From: Diabrotica undecimpunctata
Taxonomy: Eukaryota; Arthropoda; Insecta; Coleoptera; Chrysomelidae
DNA length: 64,000 bases
Direction: 5' to 3'
Assembly: GCF_040954645.1 (NCBI RefSeq)
Contig: NC_092812.1
Location: 4,936,001 to 5,000,000 of the forward strand
Shown here: piece after piece, positions 1 to 11,575 of the stretch
Layout: every line of letters begins with the position of its first letter
How positions within the stretch are numbered: the first letter of the stretch is position 1
The notes under the pieces: model-generated
What the model saw: only the letters and a program-made list of their open reading frames with translations
The model's database searches: none
Told to the model about the DNA's origin: nothing
Made by a program: the position numbers and the translations under genes

Positions 1-240
1 ACAATTATATTATTATCTTGGCAGAATTGTATCAACCTATATTCTTTTTCATTTCTATTTCCTAATCCAAAATTTCCCACTACATTGCTTGTGCTACCCT
101 TTCCAATTTTGGCATTCAGGTCACCCATTATTACTGTGACGTCACGTGCTTTGATAGTTTTCAATGTCTCTTAAATTTTATCATAGAACGATTCCTAATC
201 TGCAGAGTAACAATGGTGTAGAAGGAACCAAGAAACCATA
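1..240 (-). pseudogene. LINE apurinic-like endonuclease fragment
   Basis: Read on the minus strand, the edge of the window encodes part of the endonuclease domain of a non-LTR retrotransposon. The string VIMGDLNAKIGKG is visible near 95-150, followed by a FGLGNRNEK...RLIQFCQDNN segment typical of the loop after the GDLNA motif. This domain nicks target DNA during retrotransposition. The frame has at least one stop upstream of the motif, and the piece runs off the left edge. No reverse transcriptase accompanies it here. Confidence 0.75.
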
Positions 241-759
241 ACGATTGTATTAAAAATTTTAAAGGCATGAATTAAAACAATAAACCCTTTAATGGACATA
301 TCCTGAACTAAATTCGGCAAGAAAACCAGTACCACATTCTGAAGAAATACTCATTCCAATATTAAGTAGTCTACCTCCACACAAAAGTTAAAAAATAAAA
401 AAATTTCATTTTATCTTTGACCGTGGTCCAGTATTTGCGTCCATTCTCTTATAGGTTCGATCGACTCATGGCTTTTACGGCTTTCATTTTAGTTGGTTTC
501 CATTAACATATGGTTTGTTTGATTCATTGTCTGCCCATCTAGTGATATCCAAGTATATTTTTGAATTTCTTTGTAGTCAAAATACATACTCGTGATTAGA
601 GCTCGGAGTTATAGGCAACAAAAATTTAAGAAATAAGTGCCTATATATGCAAATAACTTATCATTTAGTATGAAAAAGTGAATTAACTTAATATTAACTT
701 AACATAAATATATTTACACAACATAAAATTAGTAACATAATAAATGAATAACTAAAACA
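241..759. other. AT-rich sequence without a recognised gene
   Basis: No coding or structural signal was recognised between the endonuclease scrap and the probable 5' end of the Jockey-type element. Confidence 0.5.
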
Positions 760-910
760 GAGTCTAGTTGTGGCCTCTGTACGAGAAGATAGTTTTTTTC
801 GTTCGGTGCTCATTAACGTTATCTCTATATTAAGTGAAAAGTTTTTTGTGAAACAATTTGTGACTAAGAAAAATATAAAAGTTTAGTTATTTGAATTTAT
901 TTCACCCCCA

Positions 911-1114
911 TTGGAAGGGGAAGATGTGAATATAGAAAAAATAAAATCCAATATAAACACATGGGACGGTAACTCCAAAAACAACGGAGAAACTCTAAGT
1001 AATAAAACTTCTAATAATTCTACAGAAAATTTAAGAGAAAATTTTCATGTATATATAGAAAATAATACTCCTGATTATAAAAGTAAGATAAATGCTATCA
1101 AAATGGGTGATATT
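911..1114 (+). pseudogene. Jockey-type ORF1 (gag-like), 5' part
   Basis: The open frame begins near 911 with a polar, Asn/Ser/Lys-rich stretch and is cut at ...INAIKMGDI by a LINE on the opposite strand. The 9 bases ggtgatatt at 1106-1114 recur at 4240-4248, where the ORF1-like sequence resumes, so the frame was originally continuous. ORF1 proteins of this clade bind the element RNA. The upstream leader around 765-905 resembles a short 5' untranslated region. No independent start signal was seen. Confidence 0.6.
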
Positions 1115-1149
1115 CATCATCATTTTGGCTTTACAACCCTGTGTGGGTC

Positions 1150-2940
1150 CTAGCCTCCCCAAGAATTTTTTTCCAGTCGGAGCCTTCCTCCGCCAAGCAC
1201 GTATTTCCACATTTTTCATATCTTGATCTATATTATCTAGGAATCTTGTTCTGGGTCTTCCTCTTCTTCTTTGACCAATAGGTCCATCAAGGAGCGTTTT
1301 TCTACCTGGGTCGGTTTGCTCAATCCGCATTACATGGCCTACCCACCTCAAACGTCTTATCTTAATGTGTTTTACGATATCTGGCTCCTGGTATATTCTA
1401 TAGAGTTTGAAGTTGTATCGTCTTCTCCAGACACCATTTTCATTTACCGCTCCATAGATTTGTCTTAGTATTTTTCTTTCGAAATATCCTAACATGTTTT
1501 CATTGCTTTTTGTTAAAGTCCAGGTTTCTGAACCATATGTTAGGACTGGGCGTATTATTGTTTTGTAGGGTTTTACTTTTGTATTTCTTGATATAACTGA
1601 AGATCTAAAAAGGAGATTAAGCCCAAAATAGCATCTATTAGCCGTGCAAATTCTGCGGTTTATCTCTGCGGTAGTGTCATTTTCAGTATTGACGAGCGTT
1701 CCTAGGTATACAAATTCATTAACTGCTTCGATGACGTCGTTTTCTATAACAAGTGGCCGTAGTATTTGTAGTTGCGTACCTATTTTCATGTATTTTGTTT
1801 TATTGGTGTTTATTATTAAACCCATTTTTGTAGCTGCTTTCTTTAGTGCTACGTACGCCTCTCGTGTTGCGTTTTCCGTTCTCCCAACAATATTGATATC
1901 ATAAGCATATGCTAGGATTTGCACAGATTTGTTTTATATTGAATCGGTAGTTGTGATTTGTGATGTACGTATTACTTTTTCCAGAGCTAGATTGAATAGT
2001 ATACAGGAGAGTGGGACTCCCTGATGTAGTATTTGTTTTAAAAGGTTCAGAGAGTTCCCCCCGGATTCGTACTCTGCAATAAACTTTTTTAAAGGTTAGT
2101 TTGGTAAGACTTACCAACTCATTTGGTACTCCTAGGTCTATCATTGCTCTAAAAAATTCTCTTCTATTTACAGAGTCGTAGGCTGCCTTGTAGTCTATAA
2201 ATATGTGGTGCGTGTCTACACCGTATTCCAGTGTTTTCTCTAAAATTTGTCTCAGGGTTGAAATCTGATGAATTATTGATTTACCACCTCTGAAACCAGC
2301 CTGGTATTGTCCTATTATTTGCTCTGCATATGGTGCCATACGATGGCATAGTATAATGGAGCATATTTTATACGCTGCATTTAGGAGCGTAATTCCTCGA
2401 GGGTTAGAGCATTCAAAGATATCTCCCTTTTTGTGTATGGTGCAGAGTATTCCAATATTCCAATCACTGGGAAGGGACTTCTGTATCGATATTTCTTTTA
2501 TAAGCTGCTGTAGCGCTATTATGTTATCGTGGTTCCTTCTTTTCTGAAGTTCCTTCTTTATATAATTCCGCTAGGAGATAACCTATTCCGGGTGATTTGT
2601 TTCTGGCTAGTTTGTTTACAGAGTCTTTATCTTCCAGGATCGTTGGTAGATCCTCCTCCCTCTCGTCTGCTCCGCTTACCTCACAGCTTTCGTCTTCCGG
2701 GTTTTCTTTTTCTTCCTCTATATTAAGTATCTGGTTAAAATATTCTGTCCATTGGTTTAGTACGTCTGTTCTTGTTGTTAATAGATCGCCATTTAAACTT
2801 CTACATTGATTTGTGTTTGCCTTGAATTCTTTTCTGTTGATGTTAACTTTCTTATAGAATGTTCTGAATTCTTTCTCTCTGTTGAGGTTTTCTATATATT
2901 GAAGTTCCTTTTTTAAGTGGTTTCGTTCATTCACTCTATC
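1150..2940 (-). pseudogene. Reverse transcriptase domain of LINE A
   Basis: Reading from 2940 down: a charged linker (NERNHLKKELQYIEN...), the pre-RT segment with KSPGIG, fingers/palm with YQAGFRGGKS and IDYKAAYDSVNR, then the palm and thumb with KTKYMK, FVYLGT, RPVLTYGSETW and RRRGRPRTRF. The catalytic YADD box reads AYAYDIN near 1,905, so one of the two metal-binding aspartates is a tyrosine. Frame breaks fall around 2,020 and 2,350-2,520. The apparent ORF carries past the element end into the interrupted Jockey sequence, so its last about 25 residues are not LINE protein. Dead copy. Confidence 0.85.
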
Positions 2941-3199
2941 TCTTCTCTTTGTCTGCTAATTCTTTATACTTGTTCTAGTTAGGCAGGTAAGCATTTTTGC
3001 ATAGGCTTTATCAGCTTGTGCTGCTGACTCAATATCTTCCTTTATCCTATTCCAGTAGGAGTCTATATCTGTCTGGTCTTCTTCGCTTAGACTTTGATTC
3101 CTTAACCTATTGGTAATATTTTCCCCCAGTACTGTTTTGCTGAGAGATGCAACAGTTGCATCTCTCAGCTTCTGTACATTCCATCTCTTTCTATCAATT

Positions 3200-3963
3200 T
3201 TTTTCTTTGTTGGAATTTGAAATTCTAGCCCTTAGTGTTGAGATCACTAAACAATGGTCTGAGTCTATGTTTGCGACTCTATAACTTCTGCAGTTTGTTA
3301 TGTCCGTTCCGTGTCTTGAATCTATTAAGATGTGATCAATTTGACTAGTTGTTCTTCCATCAGGGGAGGTCCAGGTTACCTTGTGTATATTCTAGTGTTC
3401 AAAATAGGTGCTAGCGACGGTCATGTTTAGTGCTGCTGCTAAGTTTATCAGTCGTAATCCATTATCGCTACTGATGTTGTGTAGGCTATGCCTTCCTATA
3501 GGCGGGATAAAAACTTGCTCTCGTCCTATTCTTGCATTTATGTCACCTAGCACTATCTTGATGTAATTTCTGGGGCATCTTCTGTAGGTTTGTTCTAGGT
3601 CTTCGAAAAACTGTTCTTTAATGTCTTTTAGTTTGTCGGTGCATGTGCATTAATTAAACTGTAATTAAAGAATTTATCTTTTAAGCGTAAATAGCACACT
3701 CTTTGACTGTAGGCTTTAAAATCAATAACTAGGCCTTTTGTTCTTTGGTTTACTGTAAGTCCCACTCCATCTATGTATTGGTTTTCATTGCAGCTGTAAT
3801 ATATGGAGTGGGGTCTCTTGTCAAGAATGCCTGTTCCCGTCTATTGCATTTCCTGTAGTGCTAAAACATCTACTCTGTGCATTTTCACTATGTCTAGTAG
3901 AAATGCGAGTGCTCCAGCTCGGTACAGGGTTCGGGTGTTCCATGTTCCTAATCTTAATTCCAT
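3200..3963 (-). pseudogene. Endonuclease domain of LINE A
   Basis: The minus-strand frame starts at ATG 3963 with MELRLGTWNTRTLYRAG, the usual beginning of RTE-like proteins. Next come LALQEM, INAHAPTD, GDINARIG, SQIDHILID and NIDSDHCLV, the full set of apurinic-like endonuclease motifs. A stop directly follows LALQEM and further stops lie downstream. The domain is recognisable from start to end, but the protein cannot be made in one piece. Confidence 0.85.
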
Positions 3964-4248
3964 TTTTTGTTTGCAGTGTTGTTGTCGTAAGTTTCGTCCG
4001 GCTAATAGTTCTTGAGGTTCCGTAACATATGATTTTTACAGGAAGAGGTTGTTAGCCTCTAGCCTAACCCCAACCTGGAGGGCCAGGGACTCTGTTGGGT
4101 TGCCACACCAGTCTGTTTTGGTTCACGGGTGGTACTTTATTTCTCACTTACCCGCCAGTCCTAGGACTGGTTAGGGCGTTCCCCTATCCACCACCTGGGG
4201 ACGCGTCCGATGGGCGACAGACAACATCCACACGGAATCGGTGATATT

Positions 4249-5112
4249 ACACTATCAATTTTTTTAAATTTAGATAGCAAAATTATTAGTATTGATTCAA
4301 TCTAGAAGAATAGAATCAGAATTAAATTTAAAGACTATCAATCAGCCAATTTTTTAATCAATCAAAAAACTTGCACATTAGTTACAAACAACAATTTTGA
4401 TGTTTATGTTTCGAAGTTTATACTCCATGGACAGGGTATAATTAGAGACATAGATACTGAATTTTCTGAGGAATACATCAAAATAAAATCAAACAATATG
4501 ATATGCACTGCAAGTTTGAAGTAGTTTCGGTTAGAAGAATAAATAGAAAGGTAGAAAAACATATCGAAGATAAAACAGTAATAGACAAGGTTTGAACCAA
4601 ATCATGTATTATACATTTTAAAGCGCAAACTCTTTCAAAATATATTATAATTAATAAAGTAATTAAAAAAGTCGAACCCTATGTTCAAAAAGTTTTATTA
4701 TGTTTCTCTTGCCTTCGTTTTGGACATAATGGATCTTAATACAAAGCACGTCCCAGGTGCAATAAATGTCATGATGTTCATAACACAAAAGATTGTATAG
4801 TAAATATATATACTTCTACCTGTTTCTTTCTTTGATTTCTTTGATGCCTGTAAACAAATACCGAAAATATCATATGCCAATATCGCCGCCAGACATAATA
4901 GTTCTTCCTTGTCAACCAACTCTAATAACAATTATCAGTCCTATCAAGTAACTCCAAATCAATCAGGTTCGTTCGCAAAAGAGTTCTCTTCACAAATGTT
5001 TTATACCAGCAGTAGTCAAGAAAAAAAAATAAAGCGACAACGTCCAAGTTCTCCCGATCCTTTGGAATCAGCTAAAAGAGAAATCATTTGCCCAATAAAT
5101 ATACCTAGATAA
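4249..5112 (+). pseudogene. Jockey-type ORF1, 3' part with two zinc knuckles
   Basis: After the LINE A insertion the gag-like reading resumes. GIIRDIDTEFSEEYI (near 4,435-4,475) matches the fold region of Jockey-clade ORF1 proteins. Two CCHC-type knuckles lie at about 4,701-4,745 (CFSCLRFGH...) and 4,758-4,796 (CNKCHDVHNTKDC), with stops in between. The last open stretch, 4909-5112, is Ser/Asn-rich and ends in a Lys-rich tail. The protein would bind element RNA; this copy has many stops and frameshifts. Confidence 0.7.
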
Positions 5113-5359
5113 AAAGGGGGTATTTATAATACCTCTAAAGATACACAAAATAGAAATACAACAAATTTGCACACATAAGGAGTATCATCAGATTAAACTA
5201 ATGTAATTTTAGAATTGGTTCTTAATATAATTAGAACTCACTGACAATTTAGACAAATTAAAAACAGAGAATATACAATAAATTAATAAATACTTAAGTA
5301 CGGCATCGATCTCGCAAAATGACTTACTTGGTCAAACGTCATCTTATCAGACATAACTA

Positions 5360-5625
5360 GCCCTATAAATTTTTCACGATGGAACTGCCGCTCAGCAGTT
5401 AATAATAAACCAAATTAAGAAGCCTTAATTATTCAAAAAAATGTGTACGTGGCCATGTTATCAGAAACTTGGTTTAAACCAGGAAAATTTTATAACTTCT
5501 CTGGTTATAATTGCTTTAGATCTGATCGATCAGATGGGTATGGAGGCACAATTTTAATTAGAAATAAAATAATTACAGAAGAAATAAAATTATATTTACA
5601 CATACATGGCTGTTAAACTTTGTTG
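5360..5625 (+). pseudogene. Jockey-type ORF2 endonuclease start
   Basis: The translation reads RWNCRSAVNNK near 5,380, then AMLSETWFKPGKFYNFSGYN and RSDGYGGTILIRNK. These match the first about 90 residues of Jockey-clade ORF2 endonucleases, including the catalytic Glu of the SET box. The remainder of the endonuclease and the whole RT core are absent; the next recognisable sequence (near 5,820) is the region after the RT palm. Confidence 0.75.
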
Positions 5626-5819
5626 TATCAATAAACCTATACATATAATATACATATACAAAGAACCACGTATTAGAGTAACAGTTAAGGAATGGATCCA
5701 TTTTTTTCAACACATTTCTCCGCCATTAGAATAGAATCTCCCCATAGAATTTACACTAAATTCTATACAAGATTATTACCATTCTCTAGGCTTATCAATA
5801 TAAACTACAAAGACTGAAA

Positions 5820-6058
5820 TTGTTTTTTTTTTTCAAAAAACGCCAAACTCCTTAAGGTAACTTCAAATTAGGAAAAATAGAATTTCCAATCAAAAATTGT
5901 GTAAAATATCTAGGCACATATTTGGATCGTAAACTGTTATGGAAGGATCAAATTAATTCTATTATAAAAAAATCGGAAAACTCCATAAATATCCTTAGAG
6001 TATTTTGTAAAACCAGTTGGCGAGCTGACCCGAATATTGCATTGCTATTCTATCGCTC
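5820..6058 (+). pseudogene. Jockey-type ORF2, post-RT region (first piece)
   Basis: KIEFPIKNCVKYLGTYLDRKLLWKDQI, followed by SWRADPNIALLFYRS, is the segment after the RT palm in Jockey ORF2. The frame stops where LINE B begins. The 13 bases tattctatcgctc at 6046-6058 recur at 11201-11213, where the same protein continues. Confidence 0.8.
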
Positions 6059-7071
6059 CAACGTACTTCCAACACAAAATAATACACCAAGGAACGTGGA
6101 GATCAACGAATGGGAAAACCATAAACCAAATTGATCATGTGCTTGTCCAAAAAGATATGCAAAAATGTATAAAGAACATAAGAACACACAGAGGTCCAGA
6201 TGCAGATTCAGATCACTTTATAGTTGGAATACAAATGAAACAACTTATTCCAGTGCTTAGAAACCAGCGGCAGAAAAAGTATAAAGCAACTAAACCTGTG
6301 AGACTACTGACAGAAGAGGAACAAAATAAATATGAAAGAATAGTCAGTAGAGGATTAGATAATATTGCAGAAAGTGGGGATATTGAACAAACATGGATGC
6401 AAATAAAAGTATGTATGACCAAAGCAGCTCAGGCCAGTAATAGAAATATAAAACACGAATACAAAGAATGGTTCGACGATGAATGTAAAATGGAACTAGA
6501 TGAATGAAATAAATTAAGAATGAAAATGATGCAAGAAAAAACAACAGAGATAGAGAGAAAATACAATGAACAAAGGAAAAGAGCCAAAAGAATAATAGGA
6601 TCTAAGAAAAGAAAATACAATGAAGATAAATTAAAATATATAGAACAGAGCTATAAAAATAGAGAAATAAGAAACTTATATCAAGGGGTGAAAAATGAGA
6701 AAAAGGGGTACCAAGGAAAACCTGTACACTACAAAAACAAAAGTAGAAGAAATTTAGTAAGTGGCGAAGAAATATTGAGTAGATGGAAAGAATACTTTGA
6801 AGAACTTTTAAATGAAATTCCCACAACAGAATATGAAGAGGAAGAAGAAGTGAAGGAAAATGTCGATCAAGAACGAATAGAGGAAAGACCGCCTAACGAA
6901 AAAGAAATAAAAGAAATAATAGAGAAACTAAAGAATAGTAAGAGCCCAGGAAGAGATGAAGTAACAGCTGAAATGTTTAAATATGGAGCACCAGTACTAA
7001 TTCAGCATTTGGAAAAGTTGCTAAAAGACAGGCATATGGGAACAAGAAAAATTACCGAAGGAATGGACTGA
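6059..7071 (+). pseudogene. LINE B endonuclease C-terminus and linker
   Basis: The first recognisable residues are HQGTWRSTNGKTINQIDHVLV, then GPDADSDHFIVG, the last two motifs of the apurinic-like endonuclease. A stop at about 6,505 separates this from the Lys/Glu-rich linker (6520-7071), which ends in the pre-RT segment KSPGRDEVTAEM. The N-terminal half of the endonuclease is missing because the element is 5'-truncated. Confidence 0.85.
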
Positions 7072-8019
7072 AGCGATACTGTGCCCTTTTCACAAAAAAG
7101 GCGACAAAAGTTTATGCCACAATTACAGGGGAATAGCCCTACTAAATGTTGCATATAAAATGCTTGCAGTATATATAAAAGATAAGCTATCTCAAAATAT
7201 AGATAATGACATAGGGGAATATCAATGTGGATTCAGAAGAGGGCGCAGCACAGTGGATCAAATTTTCCTACTGCGCGAAATACAAGCAGAAAGCTACGAA
7301 TATGGGAAACCTACAATGGCCCTATTTATAGACTTAAAACAAGCGTTCGATAGTATAAAACGCAAAGAAATATACAAAGCACTACGTGAAATGGGAATTA
7401 GTGAAAAACTGATAAGAATGGTAAAAGTGACACTCCGAAAAACAGAGAATAGAGTTAAAATAAATGGCGAAGAAACAGATAAGTTTGAGGTCAGTGAGGG
7501 AGTGCGACAAGGAGACCCACTGTCATCGCTGTTGTTCAGTATCGTCCTCAAAGTTACCATCAGAGAAGCTGGAATCAACAGGTCAGGAATTATATATCAA
7601 AGAAAACAACAATGCTTAGCATTCACTGACGACATTGTACTGATAGCCAGAAGTAAGCAAGAATTAAAAGAACCAATAAAAAGATTAGAAATGAAAGCTA
7701 GAAAGAAAGGGATGTACATAAATGAAGAATAGACCAAATATATGGAATGAACAGAAAGAGATTACCTACAAGAACAATATCTGACAGTAATAACAGATGA
7801 AAAAACATATAAATTCGAAGAAGTAGAAATATTCCAGTATTTAGGAGCGACATTAGAAGCGAGAATTATGGCCGGTAACCGTTGTATTTTTGCACTAAAC
7901 AATTTATTAAAAAGCAAAAACATATCTAAAAGGGCTAAGATAAGAATATATAAGACAGTAATAACACCTATTGTATTATATGCCAGTGAAACATGGACAA
8001 TGAACAAATCCGAGCAAGT
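7072..8019 (+). pseudogene. LINE B reverse transcriptase domain
   Basis: The sequence continues in another frame with PFHKKGDKSLCHNYRGIALL, then CGFRRGRSTVDQ, LFIDLKQAFDSIKR, VRQGDPLSSLLF and the catalytic box AFTDDIVLIA (both Asp retained, near 7,620). A stop follows YINEE at about 7,730. The thumb continues with FQYLGA, TPIVLYASETW and NKSEQ before the transposon interrupts it at about 8,019. At least three frame breaks are present. Confidence 0.87.
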
Positions 8020-10887
8020 CTGTGGCTGGAAGGCAAAAGGGGATAAGTCGATTTTTTGAAAAATAGTGTTATGTATACCATTCGACAGCATTTTTGATTC
8101 TGCACAATCTTGGTAAAGAGAGTTAAGTGAAAGTTTACTAATTAAAATATTATTATTGATCAAAAAGGGGTAACTTAGCTACAATTTAATCGTTACGACT
8201 GTTTTAAGGATATAACTCAAGGTATCTTCTGGAGAGCAAAATAGTAATTACTAGTAAAATGGTATATGCGCACATATTTTCTAACATTATGAAATTAACT
8301 GAGAAGCAAAAGGATTTAAGTCATGTTAACTTGAGAATTATTCGAAATGTGTGCTAGTAAAAGGCATTAAATCAAGATAACCCCTTTTGCCGGAATGTGA
8401 TAGAAGAAATATATATAAAAGTATTGCTAGGATATACAAAGTTATTCCTTTTTGCAAGAATGCGGTGTCCACGCAAATCATATTCGTATCAGTTTCTTGT
8501 CAGTACTTGTCTAGATTGTGAATAGAGCACACGCAAATTTTATCAAGGAACGTTCACTACGATGGCAACTCGAAATAACAATTATTCCTCCACGTGTGGT
8601 ATAATTGTTGATTATTGATCACTACATTCCATACTTTTTTTAGTAAAAGAAAATATACAGCAAGATTTTGACTCAGACGACAGCGTAAAAGACCCGGCCT
8701 GTGATCACATTCAAGAAGACCACCATAGTGATTCTGACACCGAACAGGAGAAAAATGGCTCAGATGAACCAAATTTTGAAAACAATGAAGAACATGGCCA
8801 ACCATTGCACAAAATATTGAAACGAAAAGTAGGAAAAAAAAATAGACAGGTTTTACGAAATACGGGTAAAGGATATGAAACAAACAAAGGAAACGCAATA
8901 AAGCTAGGCAGTCACGGTCACTGCGAGATTGTAGAAGAAAGTGTAAAAAAAATATTTGGTGAACATAGATTATCTCTGTTTCAAAATTACTGGGGAATGG
9001 GCAACTACGATAGAAGGGTAAGTTGTATTGCCTCATTAATTCAAATTTCTGACAAGAAGATTACTACTAACAGAAGTGATACTGATAAACCTTCAAAAAA
9101 TATAGGGAAAAGTGTTTTACATATTTTATAGAAATCCAAGGAGAAAGAATCCAATGCTGCAAGGTATGTTTTTGTGCTATTTTTGACGAAAGTAATAAAT
9201 TTATAGAAACTGTTACAAAAAAGAAAATGTGGTATTCCTATAGCTGATAGCAATGTAACTCGTCTATGCCACATATCAAAATTTCCTGCCTATGAGTCTC
9301 ACTACTCACGAAAACATACTAGTAAAAAGTATCTAGTAGCAGAATTAACAAAAGCTAGAATGTATCAAATGTATACCCAGAACATAAGATCTGAACCGGT
9401 TTCTTATAAAGTTTACTCTCAAACAATCGATAAATTAGGCTTAAAGCAACGATAACTGTAACAATTGTGATATTTTTCAAAATCATATTAATATCAGTAA
9501 GACAGCTGATGCAAGGAAAAAACATGAGAATTTATTAGCAGATCATCATATAGAATCTTAAACTGCTTACGAGTCAAAGAGATTAGACAAATTAAAATGT
9601 ATAAACAATAAAAGTCAAAAAATATTTGTATTTGACTTACAACAGGTTTTTCCTACTCCTTACTTACAAACTAATACCGTGTTTTACGTGCCAACGAAAT
9701 TGCTTCTTGTTTATTTAAGAGTTTTGCTAATTTACCTTCTGAAATGCTTTCTGCTAAAAGGAATGTTATTAAAGAGAAAGAAGAGAGACAATAAGACTGA
9801 AATTTGCTGGAGAAATAAGAAATGGCTAAGATACACCAAGGAATTTGGCATTATTAATTTTAAACCATCGCTTCAGGAATATCAGACATTTCAAGAAATA
9901 AATTTTAGAAGACAAAAAAAAAGATACACTCATTGATATCAAGAACATTACTTTAGATAATTTGTATGATAAGCCAAGACAAATAAGTGAAAAAAAAGTG
10001 AGCGATCTTTCAGACCTTATTAAGTTAGTTGATGAGAGTGCAAAAGAATGTTATCGTGGACTTGCCCAAATCCCACGAAATTCACATCTGGATAATACTG
10101 CTGACACAGATCCAGACATAGATAATTATTTTAGTGATGACGATTTTTAATAAAATATTCTAAAACAAATATTTGTGTAATTTATTATTTTAAAGAAACA
10201 GCTTCCGAAAAATATTTGTGTTCATCAAAATTTTTTTTTCTTCCTGCGAAAGCTATTCTGTTCGTATTATATAGAATATATGTTTTTATTTTGTGTTTAG
10301 GATGCGCCTTTAATTCTCTTTCTAAGTATCATCTCGATCAATCGTTAATTTGTAAACGTATCATCAGATTGCTGTAGAAACCGCCATGTTTAATAAACTT
10401 TTTGAAAAAATTTACGTTTTATTTCTTGTTCTGTCAATGCTATATCCAGAACAAAATATTTTCTTTGCTTTATTGTGGTTGCCCTTTGTAAGTAGAAATA
10501 ACTGCAGTTAACACTACAGTGCACATATAATGTTAACCAAGTTACTACCGAGCATAAGGGTATAAATCTACATAACCCCCTTTACCAAGATGATTTTTTG
10601 AGCATTTCAACTATAACTTGACTTATCTCCTTATGCTTTTTTGAAATAATTAAAAATAATAAATATCCTAAAATATTTTTTTTAATTAATCAAAATATTG
10701 GACACATAGATATTAATTTAAGAAAAAACACTTAAATATATCTAACAGAATGTAAGTCGGATCTAGAAATATACAAACGTTACTAATATTACGTCTATAA
10801 GATAACAAAAAGACCATTATGAACTAAAAATGTCTGTACTGAAAAACTTCCAAATGAGAGTTATTCCCTTTTGCCTTCTAGCCACAG
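8020..10887 (+). mobile_element. TIR DNA transposon, superfamily uncertain
   Basis: The ends form an inverted repeat of about 27 bp (8020-8046 and 10861-10887; outer bases ctgtggct, two differences). The flanks carry aagt on both sides (8016-8019 and 10888-10891). Removing the element plus one aagt restores the LINE B frame across the junction, which fixes the boundaries. Inside is a degraded gene of a multi-copy arthropod protein family. A 4-bp TSD would suit a Sola-type element, but this assignment is inference. It is the youngest layer of this nest. Confidence 0.85.
8641..10150 (+). pseudogene. Degraded transposase-like gene of a multi-copy arthropod family
   Basis: Order of recognisable blocks: an acidic N-terminus (DFDSDDSVKDP..., 8,650-8,770); RKVGKKNRQVLRNTGKGYE; a helical block with SLFQNYWGMGNYDRR (near 8,980); HISKFPAYESHYSRKHTSKKYL (near 9,270-9,340) followed by ARMYQMY; FDLQQVFPTPYLQTNTVFY (near 9,630); WRNKKWLRY; and a C-terminal ISEKKVSDLSDLIKLVDES with an acidic tail ending at 10,150. 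I recognise the block order from arthropod proteins annotated only as uncharacterised and often found in many copies. At least five stops or frameshifts. The catalytic residues are not known to me. Confidence 0.65.
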
Positions 10888-10891
10888 AAGT

Positions 10892-11192
10892 CTTGCTGCA
10901 AGTCTGGGAAAGAAAAGTCCTCAGGAAAATATTTGGAGGTAAATTATGGAATGGTATATGGATAAAAAGACCAAATATGGAATTAGAGGAGATGTATGGA
11001 GAACCGAATATCGTAGGGATCATAAAGTCACAAAGACTGAGATGGTTGAGACACATCCAAAGGATGGAAAACACGAGACTGCCAAAAAGAATGCTAATGG
11101 GAGGAATAGGAGGGAAAAAGAAGAAAGGCAGACCGAAAACCAGGTGGAAGATAGTAACCCAAGCCATGGGCCTTCTAGGCCTGGAGAGCTAA
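10892..11192 (+). pseudogene. LINE B C-terminus
   Basis: After the transposon the LINE resumes with LLQVWERKVLRKIFGG, then RLRWLRHIQRME and KKGRPKTRWK, the C-terminal region seen in all RTE-like copies of this window. It ends with GLLGLES, just before the 3' end at 11,200. Confidence 0.88.
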
Positions 11193-11200
11193 ATTATATA

Positions 11201-11575
11201 TATTCTATCGCTCAATGATTCGACCAATTTTCGACTATAGTTGTCATTTATATGGGTCTGCGTCAATAGGACATCTTAGTAAAATTGAAACCCAAAAGAA
11301 TAAATGTTTAAGGCTATGTATTGGTTACTTAAAATCTACTCCTATTACTATTATTGAAATTGAAGCTAAAGAGCCACCTCTTATACTACGCAGACAGTTT
11401 TGTACAGATAAGTTTGTAGCTAGAGCTATCTCAAAAAACTTCAGCTATTTAAAAAATATTCGTAACTTGAATATACTAGACTTAAGCCACAAATATTGGC
11501 GTAACAAAAAATCATACATATACGTTGAAAGTTATAGGAAATTGACAATATTTGAAGAACAATTGTATTAAAATA
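11201..11575 (+). pseudogene. Jockey-type ORF2, post-RT region (second piece)
   Basis: The ORF2 resumes with YRSMIRPIFDYSCHLYGSAS and continues through KIETQKNKCLRLCIGY and RTTPI-like STPITIIEIEA to the region before RNase H. It is the direct continuation of the piece ending at 6,058. A stop at about 11,570 precedes the RNase H. Confidence 0.82.

Larger units (their letters stand above)
1115..4239 (-). mobile_element. RTE-like LINE A, near full length, inactive
   Basis: The element encodes endonuclease (3963 to 3200) and reverse transcriptase (2940 to 1150) on the minus strand. Its 3' end, at 1115, is a short ATG-type tail, as in related LINEs. The TSD is ggtgatatt (1106-1114 and 4240-4248). 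The insertion lies in the Jockey ORF1, so it is younger than that element. Its 5' leader (about 4,030-4,239) differs from the leader shared by the LINEs at 34, 38 and 46 kb. Confidence 0.85.
6059..11200 (+). mobile_element. RTE-like LINE B, 5'-truncated, split by a DNA transposon
   Basis: This plus-strand LINE lies inside the Jockey ORF2 and has a 13-bp TSD (6046-6058/11201-11213). It begins inside the endonuclease domain, the usual 5' truncation of LINE insertions. Its coding region is in turn cut at about 8,019 by a 2.87-kb transposon and resumes at 10,892. Confidence 0.88.

Noticed and set aside
8557..9036. 159-codon minus-strand frame
   Set aside because: Antisense to the recognisable blocks of the TIR transposon gene.
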